From NCBI GenBank assembly GCA_002633005.1, contig NMRA01000316.1, positions 123,901 through 177,604 on the forward strand: a stretch of DNA of 53,704 nt. The letters run 5' to 3'. Under the pieces are notes generated by a model. That model searched no databases and had not been told where the DNA came from. It saw only the letters and a list, made by a program, of their open reading frames with translations. The translations under genes and the position numbers were made by a program. Below, piece after piece: positions 35,501-46,986 of this stretch (its first letter is position 1; each line of letters starts with the position of its first letter). This DNA is from Phoronis australis. Lineage: Eukaryota > Phoronida > Phoronidae.

Positions 35501-38500
35501 GGGTTGGGGGGGCAAGTCAAACAACACGCTACGCAGATTCAGTCAAACGCTCCGCAGGTGAGAAAACTTTCACATGATGGATATACTTAAACGGCCAAAA
35601 ACACTGGCCTTGATGCGTAGCACACAAGGATTGGTAATCTACAATACAATCACAAAAACACAATGCATTATGTTGTTTCCTGTTTCCGGTAAGAGACAAT
35701 GACTTCAAAAGTCTACTTCATCCTGCGATACACTCAATTTTTTCTGTCGCAAAATGTGATAATGTCCTAATGATCACATTTATTTTTGGTCAAAATATGA
35801 ATACGAAATTTAAAACCAGCTTCTATGAAAAATATCGAAATATAGATCGACGTTTCAGTTTATTGTCTCTAAACCATTTCCCAAGGCAAAAGAAAAAAAA
35901 ACATTCACAGTTTTCCAATCAAGTGACACAGGTGGAGAACAGACTGTACAGGCACACCTCAAAATGCGTTGTGGGGGGAACAGACTTTCAAATGGAATGG
36001 CAAACATGATGCTTGGAAACAGAGTCAAAGAACACGGTTAAGATACTCATACAGTGCTGCTTTTAATCATTCATCGACAACTGGTCACAATATAGATTAC
36101 TCTGGTGTTCAAATCTTGGATAAGGAGAATGCCACCCTCAGGATCCTCATAAAGGAGATATATTGTTGAACGATGCTGAGCGTTCCAGTGCTTGACAATT
36201 TAAAAGTTTGCTCGTATACCTACAAAGTAATACGAAGATTGATGATAGTTTCTGAAAATTAAGTTAACATTAAAAATAGACTGACATTACGAACTTTTCA
36301 TTGTGCTTTCGTTTTGTCTGAACTTACATCAAATGCCTCTGCAAACTTCTCATCCTTTATGAAACGAACCATTCCTGCAGTGTATCCTTTTATTTGCTCC
36401 CTCTGTCGTTCGTTGACCAGACCCGCATTGTACACAAAGTCCCCGTAGTCAAGCATCTGCAAAGAAGCGTACAAAGTCATGTACTGCTCGGGAAGCTTAA
36501 GAATTGTGGTGTGTTGTGGTGTGCACAAGACTGCGCTAGCATTTTAGCCAACACCCGCAAAACGGCAGTCATTCGTGAAATGGTTGAACGGTTGAATTCT
36601 GGGAAAAACGTACAGTCTCTCGTCACCAGTGTATATAACGTTGCGGAATGTGATTCTCGTATTCATTCACAAACCTACATGTAGAATTTATGATAGCCTG
36701 TCTGTTCACTGCAGTAGGTTAGTGGCAACAGAACGTACAGACTTAAATGGGAGCTAACGAAAACATGGTGCAGGTACAGTACATATAAATGTACATGTAT
36801 CTGTCGTTGTGCAATCACAAATCTCAGAAGGATAAATTGCTGTCCTGTAGAACCCAGTCTGTGGTAACGAACCGTCACTGCTTTCATGCATGCATGCAAA
36901 CATATTTAAGAGATACATGTACATGCATCGTATAATGTACGTGCGATGGTACAAAACTCTAATCCGTACACCAGGAATAAACTTGCTCAAAGCTCATAAA
37001 GTACAGAAAATATTCAAAATGTGTTGTTGATTTGATCTATCTTAACTGGAGTGATTCTATATTGTTTGAATAACATATACTGAACATGCATGTCCTTGTA
37101 CCGTGATAGGGTCACAGAATCCATCCTCAATGGTCATTCCTTTCAAGTTGATTGCACTATTCTTCTTGGAGATTTCCGTCATCAGTTTGTGGGTTATGGC
37201 AGGAACGTATTTTCCCGCGTACGACTGCAAGGACAAATGCTCTAGTCATAGTTTGCAGTTACATGTATTTAAAATACCACACATCATTTCATTTAAACTA
37301 AGAGTGTTCTCTGTTCAAAACCCACTTGATAAAGGTATAGTTACATTTAAACTTTTCAGGCAATGCATGAAGATGTTGACGCACGCATGTCTAATTGGTA
37401 CGAGAACCACAATGTGACAGGGCATTTTAAAAATGTTAATGTCATTTAACCAATTAACGACATTTTAACAGCCAATAAAGAAAAACAACTAGTATGTAGA
37501 AAAATGAAGCTCACCTCTCCGGATATATAAAAGTCGTTCTTGAGGTACTCATGAAATATGGTAAAAAACTGTGTTAAGGCGCTGAAAAATCAGGAAGTAA
37601 AGAAGCAGTTACAGTGTAAATGTGTTCAGAAAATCAAAGTGAAAATCATTGCACGCAACGTTCGTGCATTACATTGTATTTATTATAATATTATTCAAAA
37701 GGGAAACCAATTGGTTTAGTATCTTTTTATGAAATTATTTTCTGGTTATCTTTAATATATTTGATCAATTCTTTTATGTTCTAAACAATTTCCAGGCCAC
37801 ATGACGTCGTATAGAGGCCGCAAGGTATTGTTTAATTTGCAAAATCTATGCCACGAGGGGTAGGCGCTACGCATGGTGAGCGCCTGCGGGACACTTCCGT
37901 TGTTTTCCTTTGTTGCGTCTTTGTTGGACATAGCACTACAAGTCGCATGAGTATCGTACCTTGGGCCTACACCGGCCTACACCAACGATAAATGCTTGTC
38001 ATTACCTTTCTTACAAGAAAGAAAAAAGTGAACGATGGACACACGTATCTATCGATATCTATGCGACGAGCTTGCAATCAATTTTTCCGTGGCTCCATGT
38101 TTCATTCCGGAAGTCATATTCAACGCCCGAATCGTTATCCGCAATCCTTGTTTGTGCTACGGCTCATTGTGGACATCTGTTGCGTGTATATTGTATACCG
38201 CTGTGCATGTGTATTGTCTTAAAATTGTCCTCAATATTTGCCGTCGTCGAGTATTCTCGGACAAACATGGTTGGACCTAGAACTCAGCTGAGTGACAATT
38301 AGCCATTTCAATGCACGAGAAGTAGCTGGAATCGGTGACCAAAAAAACCCGAATTACATGTACGTTGGTGAACCGGTGCTGGTTGGTGGTCCTAATTTGC
38401 ACAAGCAAGGGTAACACCAATTTCGTTGCCTTTAATCACTACAGCAATTGAAGCTCGATACTTTTGCAAATAAATAAATCATCTAGGTAACCACGGAGAA

Positions 38501-41500
38501 GATATGGGAAATACATTCGGTATGGCATATTTCTTAAGAACGGGTTTAACTTGACCATTTCGTTATCTGGCGACAACATATGTTTTGCGCCGTTTTAGAC
38601 GTGGAGTGAACGGTAAAGCAGCGCGGTCTTGACACCAACGAGCCAATCCGACAGATTCTGTCTTCCACTGGAAGTCGGTAATAGGGAATTCCTTAAACGT
38701 TTCGAGAGTGCACGACAGTTGCATCCCTAAATGCAACAATTTACAAGCATGTACACTGTATGAGTAAGACCAAAAGAAATATTAATGAAGGTCTAACGTT
38801 TTCCAAGCCGGGGAACATAACGGCGCATCCGATCTCAAAAAGAGTATAAAGTGCATTTGAGCAAAGCTGGGGAGAATGATTCGGGTCGCGAACGTCAATT
38901 CCGGAGTGCTACGCAAGCTGTAGATTTATTTTGAATTCCCTTTCGAGGAGTTTTTCTTCCACATGGATAATTAAAATAGAATCGAACTGGCCAGAAGCGT
39001 GTTTTCCGAGATAAAGAGATTTTTAGTCGGTGACCACAATGTATATACGAAAATCAGCAACAACCAGTTCATTATGTTTTAATGTCATTTCCGTTGAACC
39101 AATTCCTTTGATGCCATTCACGTCGCGAAATTAGTAAATTTGCCACACTCTGCAGTCAGCACATATCACGTGTTCAAATTACAATCGGAGGTAGACAAAC
39201 GGAATTCGCAATTGTTCGGCAAATATCGGGTAAGTTCATACATTGAAACACCCGCCCCTAGTACTTCCGATCGTCTGCGTTCTCCGCAGGTATGAGTAAT
39301 TCAATTCATTTGATGTAGGGGGAACAAATCAGAATACAACACGTAGTATATCTGAATAGATTACGGAATAATCGGGTAAGCATTTTCAAGTGACTGAACA
39401 TTCGACATCAGGACCTTTGTTAAATGATTTGAAAAAGCGGTATGGAGTTCGCAAGGTATTATTGAACTTGCGACATCCTTACGATGGACGTAAGTACGTC
39501 GTAAGATTTTCGCCTCCCGGAGGCTACCACTGTTTTTGTTGCGTCGTTGATGGATATAACAATGCAGACCACGTGGATATCCTACGTGTACCTTCGGCGC
39601 ATATCAGCCGTTTACCGATAAATGCTTGTCATTGTAACAAAGAAAAACAAAACAAAACAAAATGACCATTGAATGAGCGACCAGCTTGCGACCTAGTTTC
39701 CCGTTTCAACAGTACATGTATGTAGTTTATCCAGTGTTCAAAGAGTTCTGTTTTCTTTTTCGTCGGATACATAGTTGTTATTTTACGTACTGTGTCGGGT
39801 CAGTTAAGGCACTCTATTACCGCAGTTGACACCTGAGTATTACAGTACCTGTAGAGGTCTCTAGCAACGTCATTTTGATCTCTGACGTACCCAGCCGGAT
39901 CTTCTGTGTAGCTAAACCCTGCCCCTACCTGTAACACACATGGACCCCGGTAAATGAATTGTACGTCACACAGAATGGTGATAATATTCAATCACTTGAC
40001 AATGACGCCTAACATATGAAAAACTAACCGCAACTGACTTACCGGATTATCTAGGTATATAATTGACAAATTCCGAGTCCATGTAATTTCCCGAAGATAC
40101 ACTGAAAAAGAAAAGTGTCTGACTCATTGCTTCATGTAATTCGTTCTGAGCGCTACTACATGTACATGTACATTGTACTTTTCAAGACTGCAAGTACATG
40201 TATGGATGTTAAAACATCAAATAAAACTAACGTTGTTCAATAGGATCGAATTTCCAATCATTCAAATTACAAAAACAAGTTTTCCAACTGATGACAAAGA
40301 ACTTACGCTCATTGTCGTCGCCGACGCGTAGCGGTCCGTGTTCATTGAATAGGCCTATCATGGAAGAACTTCCGGGACCTCCTTGAAGCCAAAGCATGAC
40401 GGGGTCATTGGCTGGATCGGCCTTTTGGAGGAAATATTCACACACTAGAGTTTACGAAAAAATTTCGAAACAATACTAAACCATTTCATTCACGTTACTG
40501 CCATGAATATTTTAGCGTCGTTAATAATGATGATAATTGATGACTGGTTAAACATGGTGATTATAACAAGAAACATGAAGAACGATGCCCTGCAAAAGAA
40601 GACGACTGCAGTTTAGGACATTAATATCTTAAAATTTAGTAAAATGCACTTTTTACTTGAGCTCGTCCTAAGATATTTTCCTTGATCTCTATTTGTGTGA
40701 ATGTACATGGTTCATTTGGAATACCTTCAAAGTTTTGCCCCAGTGCTACGAGTAACACCACTGTCAAAAAGTCATGAAGTATAAAATCCGAACCATTGAC
40801 GGGCACTAAGCTAACCAACAATTAATAGAAATAGGGTAAGTCAGTCCGATTGTAATTGTTTAGTTAATTGATAAGAGTTTATTCAGTAGTTCTTGGAAAT
40901 CGTTTGGCGTAAAAAAGTCCACCTATTTGACCCAGTCTGCTTTGTTACACACGAATCTGGAATTTCTGACATTATAGTAGCAACTTGTCCAGACCGACGA
41001 AAAATTTTGGTATATATATATTAGGTATGCCCTTCAGACCAATGGATGTTGAAAACAAACTCAGTTCGCAATGACATACATGTGGAATTGTACGTTTAAA
41101 ATATTAAGCAAATCCATTTAGACTCTTCTCTCCGCTTCCGCTTAAAAGGCCAAGCACTCGTACATTCGTTGTTTTGGGGGAAATACTGACGTAGCAAATT
41201 TTAGTCATTTTTATCTTGTCGATTCTCCGTGTGATGTAAAAAGTTAAAAAGACGTGACTTTGTCTTTGACTGCCTGTATCCATAAGAAACGTCTCTGCGT
41301 CAGTTTGTATAAATTACGTGTCTTCAGGCAGAGTGGTACAAGGGCCTTTTCTAAAACCAGTTTGTGATTTTGACGAGATCAGCCACCAGTCGAACTTCTT
41401 TCGTCACCTTCCTGGGCAATTCACCACTAACGTTCAAACTAGGTCATGTACACAGGTGCCCACTCACGGAATTTTGCGTCCCAATAGGATCGCTCCATAT

Positions 41501-42923
41501 TTCACAGCGAAAGAACAACGTTACTTTGCCTTGGAGGTAAGAAAGTGCGTTTTTCTGTGAAGTTTTTGAACATCTAGCACATTTTCTAGCACCGTCATGG
41601 TGTGTGGATGTTGAAATGTTTCTCATTTCAACCATTTAAAAGTACATGTACCAGAATTGAAAGGTGTCTTCAAAAAATGTTGGTTTCAAAATTAAGTCGA
41701 CGAACTTTCTTCATCTACTCGCGCCAAATTTTCTTGTTTTTTGATTACTGTCGGGAATGCGACCAAGTTAACATCTCGTATCTGTGCATATTTGTCATTT
41801 TTTATCCAAATTTCTCCGAAGTTTCAGCCCACAGAACGGCAGTAACACTTCGTTGACATTGGAAGGACGAGTAGAGTACATGCAATGCATCCGAGAAAAT
41901 CTCCTAAATGCGACAGCAACAACGAACATGTGGAACCCAAATGACGTACATGTATAAAACGACAGACTACAAACGTTCTTGACGGATATTGCGGCATCTT
42001 GAGTAAACATGGCGACACTCGACTGTCGCTGTGTAATCTGACATGGATCTACTTGTCATATAAACAGTAACGATGTCAATCCTACGGAGATACATGTTGG
42101 GTTACAAGAATGTGCATAGCATATACATGTACATGTACCTACATTGCATCCGTAGATCGTCACATACCTGGGAAGGAAAAAACCAGAAGAACGTGTTGCT
42201 CCGAAAAACCTTGTTCACAGTAAGGAATCCTGCATAGGATTCTTGTTCAAACAGTTGAGAGGATGCAAGATATATCGGTCCTACCTTGCTAAGATTACGA
42301 GCTGAAAAGGTAATGCATTTATACTGAAATAAATATTACTCCACTATGAATGGGTCGCCCACTTTCCTATTTCGTTTTATTCACTCCTAGTTCGTGGGAA
42401 ACCTATTTAACAGCTACATGTATAAAACTGGAATTGTCAAGCCAAGTATTTCACCAGTGTTCATACATACATGTACGTGCTACCCTCATGACATGTATCT
42501 GAGGGCTGGCCTATATTTGTCGGTAAACTTAAGGTTGCAAGACCCATTCATCCATAACACACATGTTTTGAGTAAATGGTTGGCGCCACAGTTTTTCTTC
42601 TAAGGTATTGTCAAGTGTGTATTCAAGAGGCTGAAATTGCGCATGCGTTAAGAAAAATAAAACCTCGTAGTTTCCAAGCAATTCAAAATTTTCCTGGAGG
42701 TCTCAGTCTTTTATGGTACTCTTTAATCGTATTCCCTACCTCGATCAAATTCTCCATTTTCTATGTATGGTGTGAGGTACAGCGGTTCACCATATTCATC
42801 TTCCTTCTGCTTCGTGTATTCGTCCACGTTTGTAACTTTTTTGTCGTGCTTTCCGGCAATTTTACCAGCGTGGCTCGATAAAGTCACTGCAGCATGGGAG
42901 ACAAGTAGCCAGAACAAATTCAT
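32428..42923 (-). CDS. CPVL: CPVL-like serine carboxypeptidase, copy B (12 coding exons)
   Basis: Second S10 carboxypeptidase, paralogue of copy A. Exons in transcript order: 42923-42740, 42301-42168, 40421-40307, 40101-40043, 39928-39849, 37581-37515, 37224-37102, 36456-36328, 35392-35300, 34515-34342, 33550-33368, 32532-32428. The join is 1446 nt and gives 481 residues with no stop or frameshift. Signal segment residues 1-18, then a lysine- and acid-rich propeptide-like stretch, then TPYIENG near 51. Catalytic residues: Ser214 ([10 protein letters not shown], canonical), Asp395 (NGQLDVIV), His455 ([12 protein letters not shown]). The motif read as IGDG in copy A is IEDG here, and SDP is CDP. 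Sequons include NVT and NLT. A TATA-like box (43030-43024) lies upstream and AATAAA (32374-32369) lies 54 nt past the stop. Exons 2, 3 and 12 match copy A at 34/44, 32/38 and 26/34 residues. Confidence 0.93.
32582..32908. other. Assembly gap of 327 n in intron 11 of copy B
   Basis: Run of n preceded by a T-run. ORFs spanning it are artefacts. Exons 11 and 12 on either side are intact. Confidence 0.99.
33368..33550 (-). CDS. CPVL: CPVL copy B exon 11 (catalytic Asp395)
   Basis: [18 protein letters not shown] holds the catalytic Asp; [13 protein letters not shown] and [14 protein letters not shown] follow. 61 codons. Confidence 0.92.
34342..34515 (-). CDS. CPVL: CPVL copy B exon 10
   Basis: 58 codons. 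[16 protein letters not shown] and [15 protein letters not shown] are conserved; the first ten residues are unlike copy A. Confidence 0.9.
35300..35392 (-). CDS. CPVL: CPVL copy B exon 9 (YFTNVTG)
   Basis: [20 protein letters not shown] then [11 protein letters not shown], 31 codons. Keeps the NVT sequon. Confidence 0.92.
36328..36456 (-). CDS. CPVL: CPVL copy B exon 8
   Basis: [18 protein letters not shown] and a charged helix, 43 codons as in copy A. Donor GAT|GTAAGTT. Confidence 0.9.
37102..37224 (-). CDS. CPVL: CPVL copy B exon 7 (catalytic Ser214)
   Basis: [15 protein letters not shown], the canonical nucleophile context, then [14 protein letters not shown]. The Gly-to-Glu change comes from GAG where copy A has GGG, a single-base difference. 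Confidence 0.92.
37515..37581 (-). CDS. CPVL: CPVL copy B exon 6
   Basis: 67 nt, [18 protein letters not shown] and ISGE. The intron again separates Glu from the catalytic Ser. A 2.3-kb intron on its 5' side contains two copies of a diverged repeat. Confidence 0.9.
37820..38003 (+). repeat. Diverged dispersed repeat in intron 5 of copy B, copy 1
   Basis: Begins GCAAGGTATTGTT and ends GATAAATGCTTGTCATT, with TTTGTTGCGTC inside. The same three landmarks occur in order at 39451-39633. Noncoding as far as I can see. Confidence 0.45.
39451..39633 (+). repeat. Diverged dispersed repeat in intron 5 of copy B, copy 2
   Basis: Direct-orientation partner of 37820-38003. A 91-codon ORF from a GTG overlaps it, but the other copy does not keep the frame. 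Confidence 0.45.
39849..39928 (-). CDS. CPVL: CPVL copy B exon 5 (VGAGFSYT)
   Basis: 80 nt. [14 protein letters not shown] and [10 protein letters not shown] align residue for residue with copy A. The acceptor is TGTTACAG. Confidence 0.92.
40043..40101 (-). CDS. CPVL: CPVL copy B exon 4
   Basis: 59 nt, residues 146-164, ending SIIYLDNP. The acceptor is CTTTTTCAG and the donor CCG|GTAAGTC. Confidence 0.9.
40307..40421 (-). CDS. CPVL: CPVL copy B exon 3 (oxyanion loop)
   Basis: [15 protein letters not shown] and [12 protein letters not shown]. Unlike copy A, the Ser after the GGPG loop is kept. 115 nt, donor GAGC|GTAAGTT. Confidence 0.92.
42168..42301 (-). CDS. CPVL: CPVL copy B exon 2
   Basis: Residues 63-106, 134 nt. 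Contains [20 protein letters not shown] and FFWFFPSQ. The acceptor is TTTTCAG and the donor CAG|GTATGTG, the same donor sequence as copy A. Confidence 0.92.
42740..42923 (-). CDS. CPVL: CPVL copy B exon 1 (signal peptide, TPYIENG)
   Basis: Residues 1-61 plus one base. The ATG at 42923 follows an acceptor-like tract (TTTCCTTTGCAG) by 24 nt, so a 5'UTR intron is likely here too. The hydrophobic start is followed by [20 protein letters not shown], a charged spacer that copy A lacks. Donor GAG|GTAGGG. Confidence 0.85.
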
Positions 42924-43023
42924 TTCTAAATTAATTTGCCGGCTCTGCAAAGGAAAGTAAACCGATATGCTCACTACTCACTCGAAACCAAGTGCTTAGA
43001 TGGTGAGCAGTTTGAAAGCAAAA

Positions 43024-43030
43024 TTATATA
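43024..43030 (-). promoter_or_regulatory. Possible TATA box of CPVL copy B
   Basis: TATATAA on the minus strand, about 100 nt upstream of the copy B start codon. If the acceptor just before the ATG is used, transcription may instead begin further upstream, so this is only a candidate. Confidence 0.3.
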
Positions 43031-43099
43031 ACCCTACCCTGGATTGTCACTAAATCAGTTGCCACTAACTTTCTGTTCAAATGACCTTCATATATCTGT

Positions 43100-43836
43100 A
43101 TCCCCTTTTCACTGCGTTTGAAATTTTTGACTCACTTCCATTTACGAACAGCAATTTTGCGGTGCGTTTCACTTTTAATCGATGTTTTCAACGTTTGCCA
43201 AAAATATCACCACCAATCCTTCCTATCTTTGCAGTAACGTTTATCGGTGCTGTGAGCCTTTGACTTATGGTTTATTCCCGTGCACGTCACAACCTGAATA
43301 ACTATTTTTTCTCGACTCCCCGGTTGCCAAATATCAGCGGAGTAAATGGATGAAGCGTGTTGGAATCGGTGGGGCCGGAAAAAGCTCGGCAAGGTCGATA
43401 TAAATTTCTCACTCACGTAAGTTCTGCAGTCATCAATATTAACCTACGGGCACCATCAACCTAGTCCCCCAGTCACTTTAAATTTCACTTCTAGACCGAT
43501 TTCATTCACCATGCATCTTTCAATCTTCACTGTCCTAATTCGCTTACCATTTTATACGTGTATATGGGACATTTTCTTCGGCACCTGGCCACCCGTCATG
43601 ATTCAAAGTTCTCAGCCAACCCTCATCAATGCTACTTTTTGACATTCTCATCAAGCTGCTTAGGGACTATTCAGTCCGTGTTGGAAGAAAAATTATTCGA
43701 TCGTCTTCTACATCGTTAGGGTCGCTGCGATTCTTTCCTTTCCCTTTCAAGCTATCCCCGGTGTGCTCATTGCATTGAAATCTACATGTATCCAGCACGT
43801 GCACATCAGTCTGAGCAACTTTTAAAGTTAACGCCG
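43100..43836. other. Upstream flank of CPVL copy B
   Basis: Presumed promoter-proximal DNA. ORFs here are short and without domain signal. No conserved element recognised. Confidence 0.4.
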
Positions 43837-44827
43837 ACTATACTATGTATCTTGAAACTATTACAGATAGCAGAAGTACTTTAGTTGAAACCCAAAATTC
43901 TCAGTCCCGTTTTCATCAAATATTTTTCAGGTTGATGCAGACCGTCAGTTTCGGTTTGCAGATAAGTTAATCATTATTTTAACGTTGTGTGAGCCCCATC
44001 AAGCCCTAACGCCAGTGAAGTATCCGTGTCTTCTTCGTAAGCGGCATTACGAATATGGACACAGCAAAACTCTTGGACAAACGAATAATACTTCAAATAA
44101 TATCAATAATTTCAAAGGAAATCTCAAGTTAGAAGACTTAAAACATGTACAATCATACCTCTGCGATACGCTGAACTGCATTTTCAGAGACGCCCAATTA
44201 CAAGCACATGCTCTTTCAAAAGGGGAAACAATTGAGAATTACGCCTGCGTGTACATGTACAGTAGTTAGTCCAAACGTTCTTGATTATAAAATGATAACG
44301 AAAAGAAAATTGCCCAGTTGTTGTAATCGGCTGCTTTTGATATGGTGGCGCATTACATTGCTGTGACATTTATCGCAGTTTAGTATACTTACATGTTCAT
44401 GTGCTTAACTGCTCAGTCTCCCATTGGTGCGCTCATCCGAGCGATCTTACGTCAAAACATCATAGGCTGAACAATAGGCAATAATTATACAGAAGTGAAA
44501 TCCTTGCCTGGATTAGCGTGGAGTTTAGAGGGATCTGGGGAACCGTATCAAATTCTTCCCGTGGGTTTCGCCTGAAGATGTTCTGGGATTGGGGTTTAAT
44601 GATCGCGTCTGGAATTTTGATGAGCGCTCATACATGTAGGATTAGTTCCACCTAATGGCCCGGCTCAGTTAAACATATTTCTGTTCACATCACAGTGATG
44701 TCAAGCCCATTTCAAAGCCTGGATTTACCGATGGTGGGGAGAAAAACTACTTCTACATGTACGTTGGCATGCAGCTGCGACCAGCGTCCATTTTACTTTT
44801 CATCGGGTGATTGCGGCATTATCATAC
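43837..44827 (+). repeat. 991-bp tandem block, unit 1
   Basis: From ACTATACTATG to GGCATTATCATAC. Repeated with an offset of exactly 992 bp in 44829-45819, with only about ten substitutions. A frame of about 110 codons opens after an acceptor-like CAG at 43931 (VDADRQFRFADKL...), but the second unit changes it by four nonsynonymous differences, one of them a stop. Confidence 0.95.
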
Positions 44828-44828
44828 N

Positions 44829-45819
44829 ACTATACTTTGTATCTTGAAACTATTACAGATAGCAGAAGTACTTTAGTTGAAACCCCAAATTCTCAGTCCC
44901 GTTTTCATCAAATATTTTTCAGGTTGATGCAGACCGTCAGTTTCGGTTTGCAGATAAGTTAATCATTATTTTAACGTTGTGTGAGCCCTATCAAGCCCTA
45001 ACGCCAGTGAAGTATCCGTGTCTTCTTCGTAAGCGGCATTACGAATATGGACACAGCAAAACTCTTGGACAAACGAATAATACTTCCAGTAATATCAATA
45101 ATTTCAAAGGAAATCTCAAGTTAGAAGACTTAAAACATGTACAATCATACCTCTGCGATACGCTGAACTGCATTTGCAGAGACGCCCAATTACAAGCACA
45201 TGCTCTTTCAAAAGGGGAAACAATTGAGAATTACGCCTGCGTGTAAATGTACAGTAGTTAGTCCAAACGTTCTTGATTATAAAATGATAACGAAAAGAAA
45301 ATTGCCCAGTTGTTGTAATCGGCTGCTTTTGATATGGTGGCGCATTACATTGCTGTGACATTTATCGCAGTTTAGTATACTTACATGTTCATGTACTTAA
45401 CTGCTCAGTCTCCCATTGGTGCGCTTATCCGAGCGATCTTACGTCAAAACATCATAGGCTGAACAATAGGCAATAAGTATACAGAAGTGAAATCCTTGCC
45501 TGGATTAGCGTGGAGTTTAGAGGGATCTGGGGAACCGTATCAAATTCTTCCCGTGGGTTTCGCCTGAAGATGTTCTGGGATTGGGGTTTAATGATCGCGT
45601 CTGGAATTTTGATGAGCGCTCATACATGTAGGATTAGTTCCACCTAATGGCCCGGCTCAGTTAAACATATTTCTGTTCACATCACAGTGATGTCAAGCCC
45701 ATTTCAAAGCCTGGATTTACCGATGGTGGGGAGAAAAACTACTTCTACATGTACGTTGGCATGCAGCTGCGACCAGCGTCCATTTTACTTTTCATCGGGT
45801 GATTGCGGCATTATCATAC
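44829..45819 (+). repeat. 991-bp tandem block, unit 2
   Basis: Near-identical to unit 1. The single n at 44828 lies exactly on the junction, which points to two assembled haplotypes or reads joined end to end instead of a real tandem duplication. Confidence 0.95.
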
Positions 45820-46674
45820 AAATCGTGCGGGTTCTCTCTTCGACCTTAGTTTAATATCCCACTGGTATCCTATTGATTGCTAGCCTCAGTCATGTTCTTT
45901 AAAATGTTCGTAGAACGGCAAGGAAACGGAGACAAACGAAATTTGCCGATTAATCATCAACCTTCACAGAAATGTTGAGGCCTGTAGCTTGCTGTTTCAA
46001 CATGGCACTCGTTTAATGAAACTGTCCTGTTTTAACTGAAGTCGAGCTAATTTAAGACCAAAACTTCCTAGCCCGGTTTCATGAGACTTCTTAAAGATAT
46101 TGTTGCCAACTAGGAACACATGCTGAGTTTCATTAGTCGATAGATATCATCAAATTATAATAATTTTGTAAGGGTTAGATCTGCTTATGTTTGCCTTATT
46201 TTGCTATGATTCTTTTAAATAGTAAATCAAGATTCTGCGAAACCGTTGTTATATGCTGCGGAAGCTAAGAAGGTACCCATAATATATGAGTCATTTGTCA
46301 TTCACTACAGCAGTAATTTTAGGTGGTGATGAACCATCAAAATAAGCCAAGACCGAAAGTTAGCCGACTAAGGATAGGCTTAAGATTGGACTTTTCATTT
46401 AATGACTAATACATGTATTTACGTAAACTATGTTATCACTTTAACCTGTTGAGCAACAAATTCAATTTCGTTCAAATTGTTCAGTCCGACATAAAAAACA
46501 AGTTAAAGGATTGAGTTTTCCAAGAATGGGAAATTCAAAGTCAATTGTATTAAAAAGTTAATGTTATTTGCTGTCTTTTTTTAAACTTTCTGTATTGCGC
46601 AATGCTTAGATGTGACAGAAAATGCAAATTTTATAAAATCCAAAACTATAAGTTAATGTTGCAATCGTTGTTTA

Positions 46675-46885
46675 GAAATTGAAGCAGGAAAAGGTAAAAT
46701 GAGAGGCTGTGTGATTTGTCAAAAATTTGGAACTTCTGTAACTGAAGACGAATTCCATTTTATTACAAACTTTACATGATGAATTACGAGATACGTTCAT
46801 TTCTGAATTCATTCATTGGGTTAATGCGAGACGTCTCACAAATGCTCAATCTGTCTTAATACTGGCCAGCCAGCTAGCTGTATGA
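46675..46885 (+). pseudogene. LINE retrotransposon C-terminal relic, frameshifted
   Basis: First frame: EIEAGKGKMRGCVICQKFGT then EDEFHFITN. A +1 shift at about 46772 leads into LHDELRDTFISEFIHWVN up to a stop at 46883-46885. The pattern of a basic IE-G-G stretch, C-x2-C, EDEFHF and then LRD is the usual C-terminus after the reverse transcriptase of many non-LTR elements. Only this tail remains and the frame is broken, so it is a dead copy. Confidence 0.55.
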
Positions 46886-46986
46886 AGACTGTCGTCAAAA
46901 TACAGCTAGGTACCACTGTGTGTATTTCTTCCGTAGACCCCGAAATTGAACGCAGCCAGGGTAGTTCTGCTCGTCACCGCGCCGTG

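Noticed and set aside
41318-41560. Plus-strand frame between an acceptor-like TCTTCAG and a donor-like GAG|GTAAGA
   Set aside because: Lies antisense in intron 2 of CPVL copy B, begins at GTG, and has no recognised domain or partner exon.
43985-45246. Paired 89-94-codon ORFs in the tandem block as a duplicated gene
   Set aside because: They start at TTG, and the few differences between copies are mostly nonsynonymous with one stop, so there is no sign of coding constraint.
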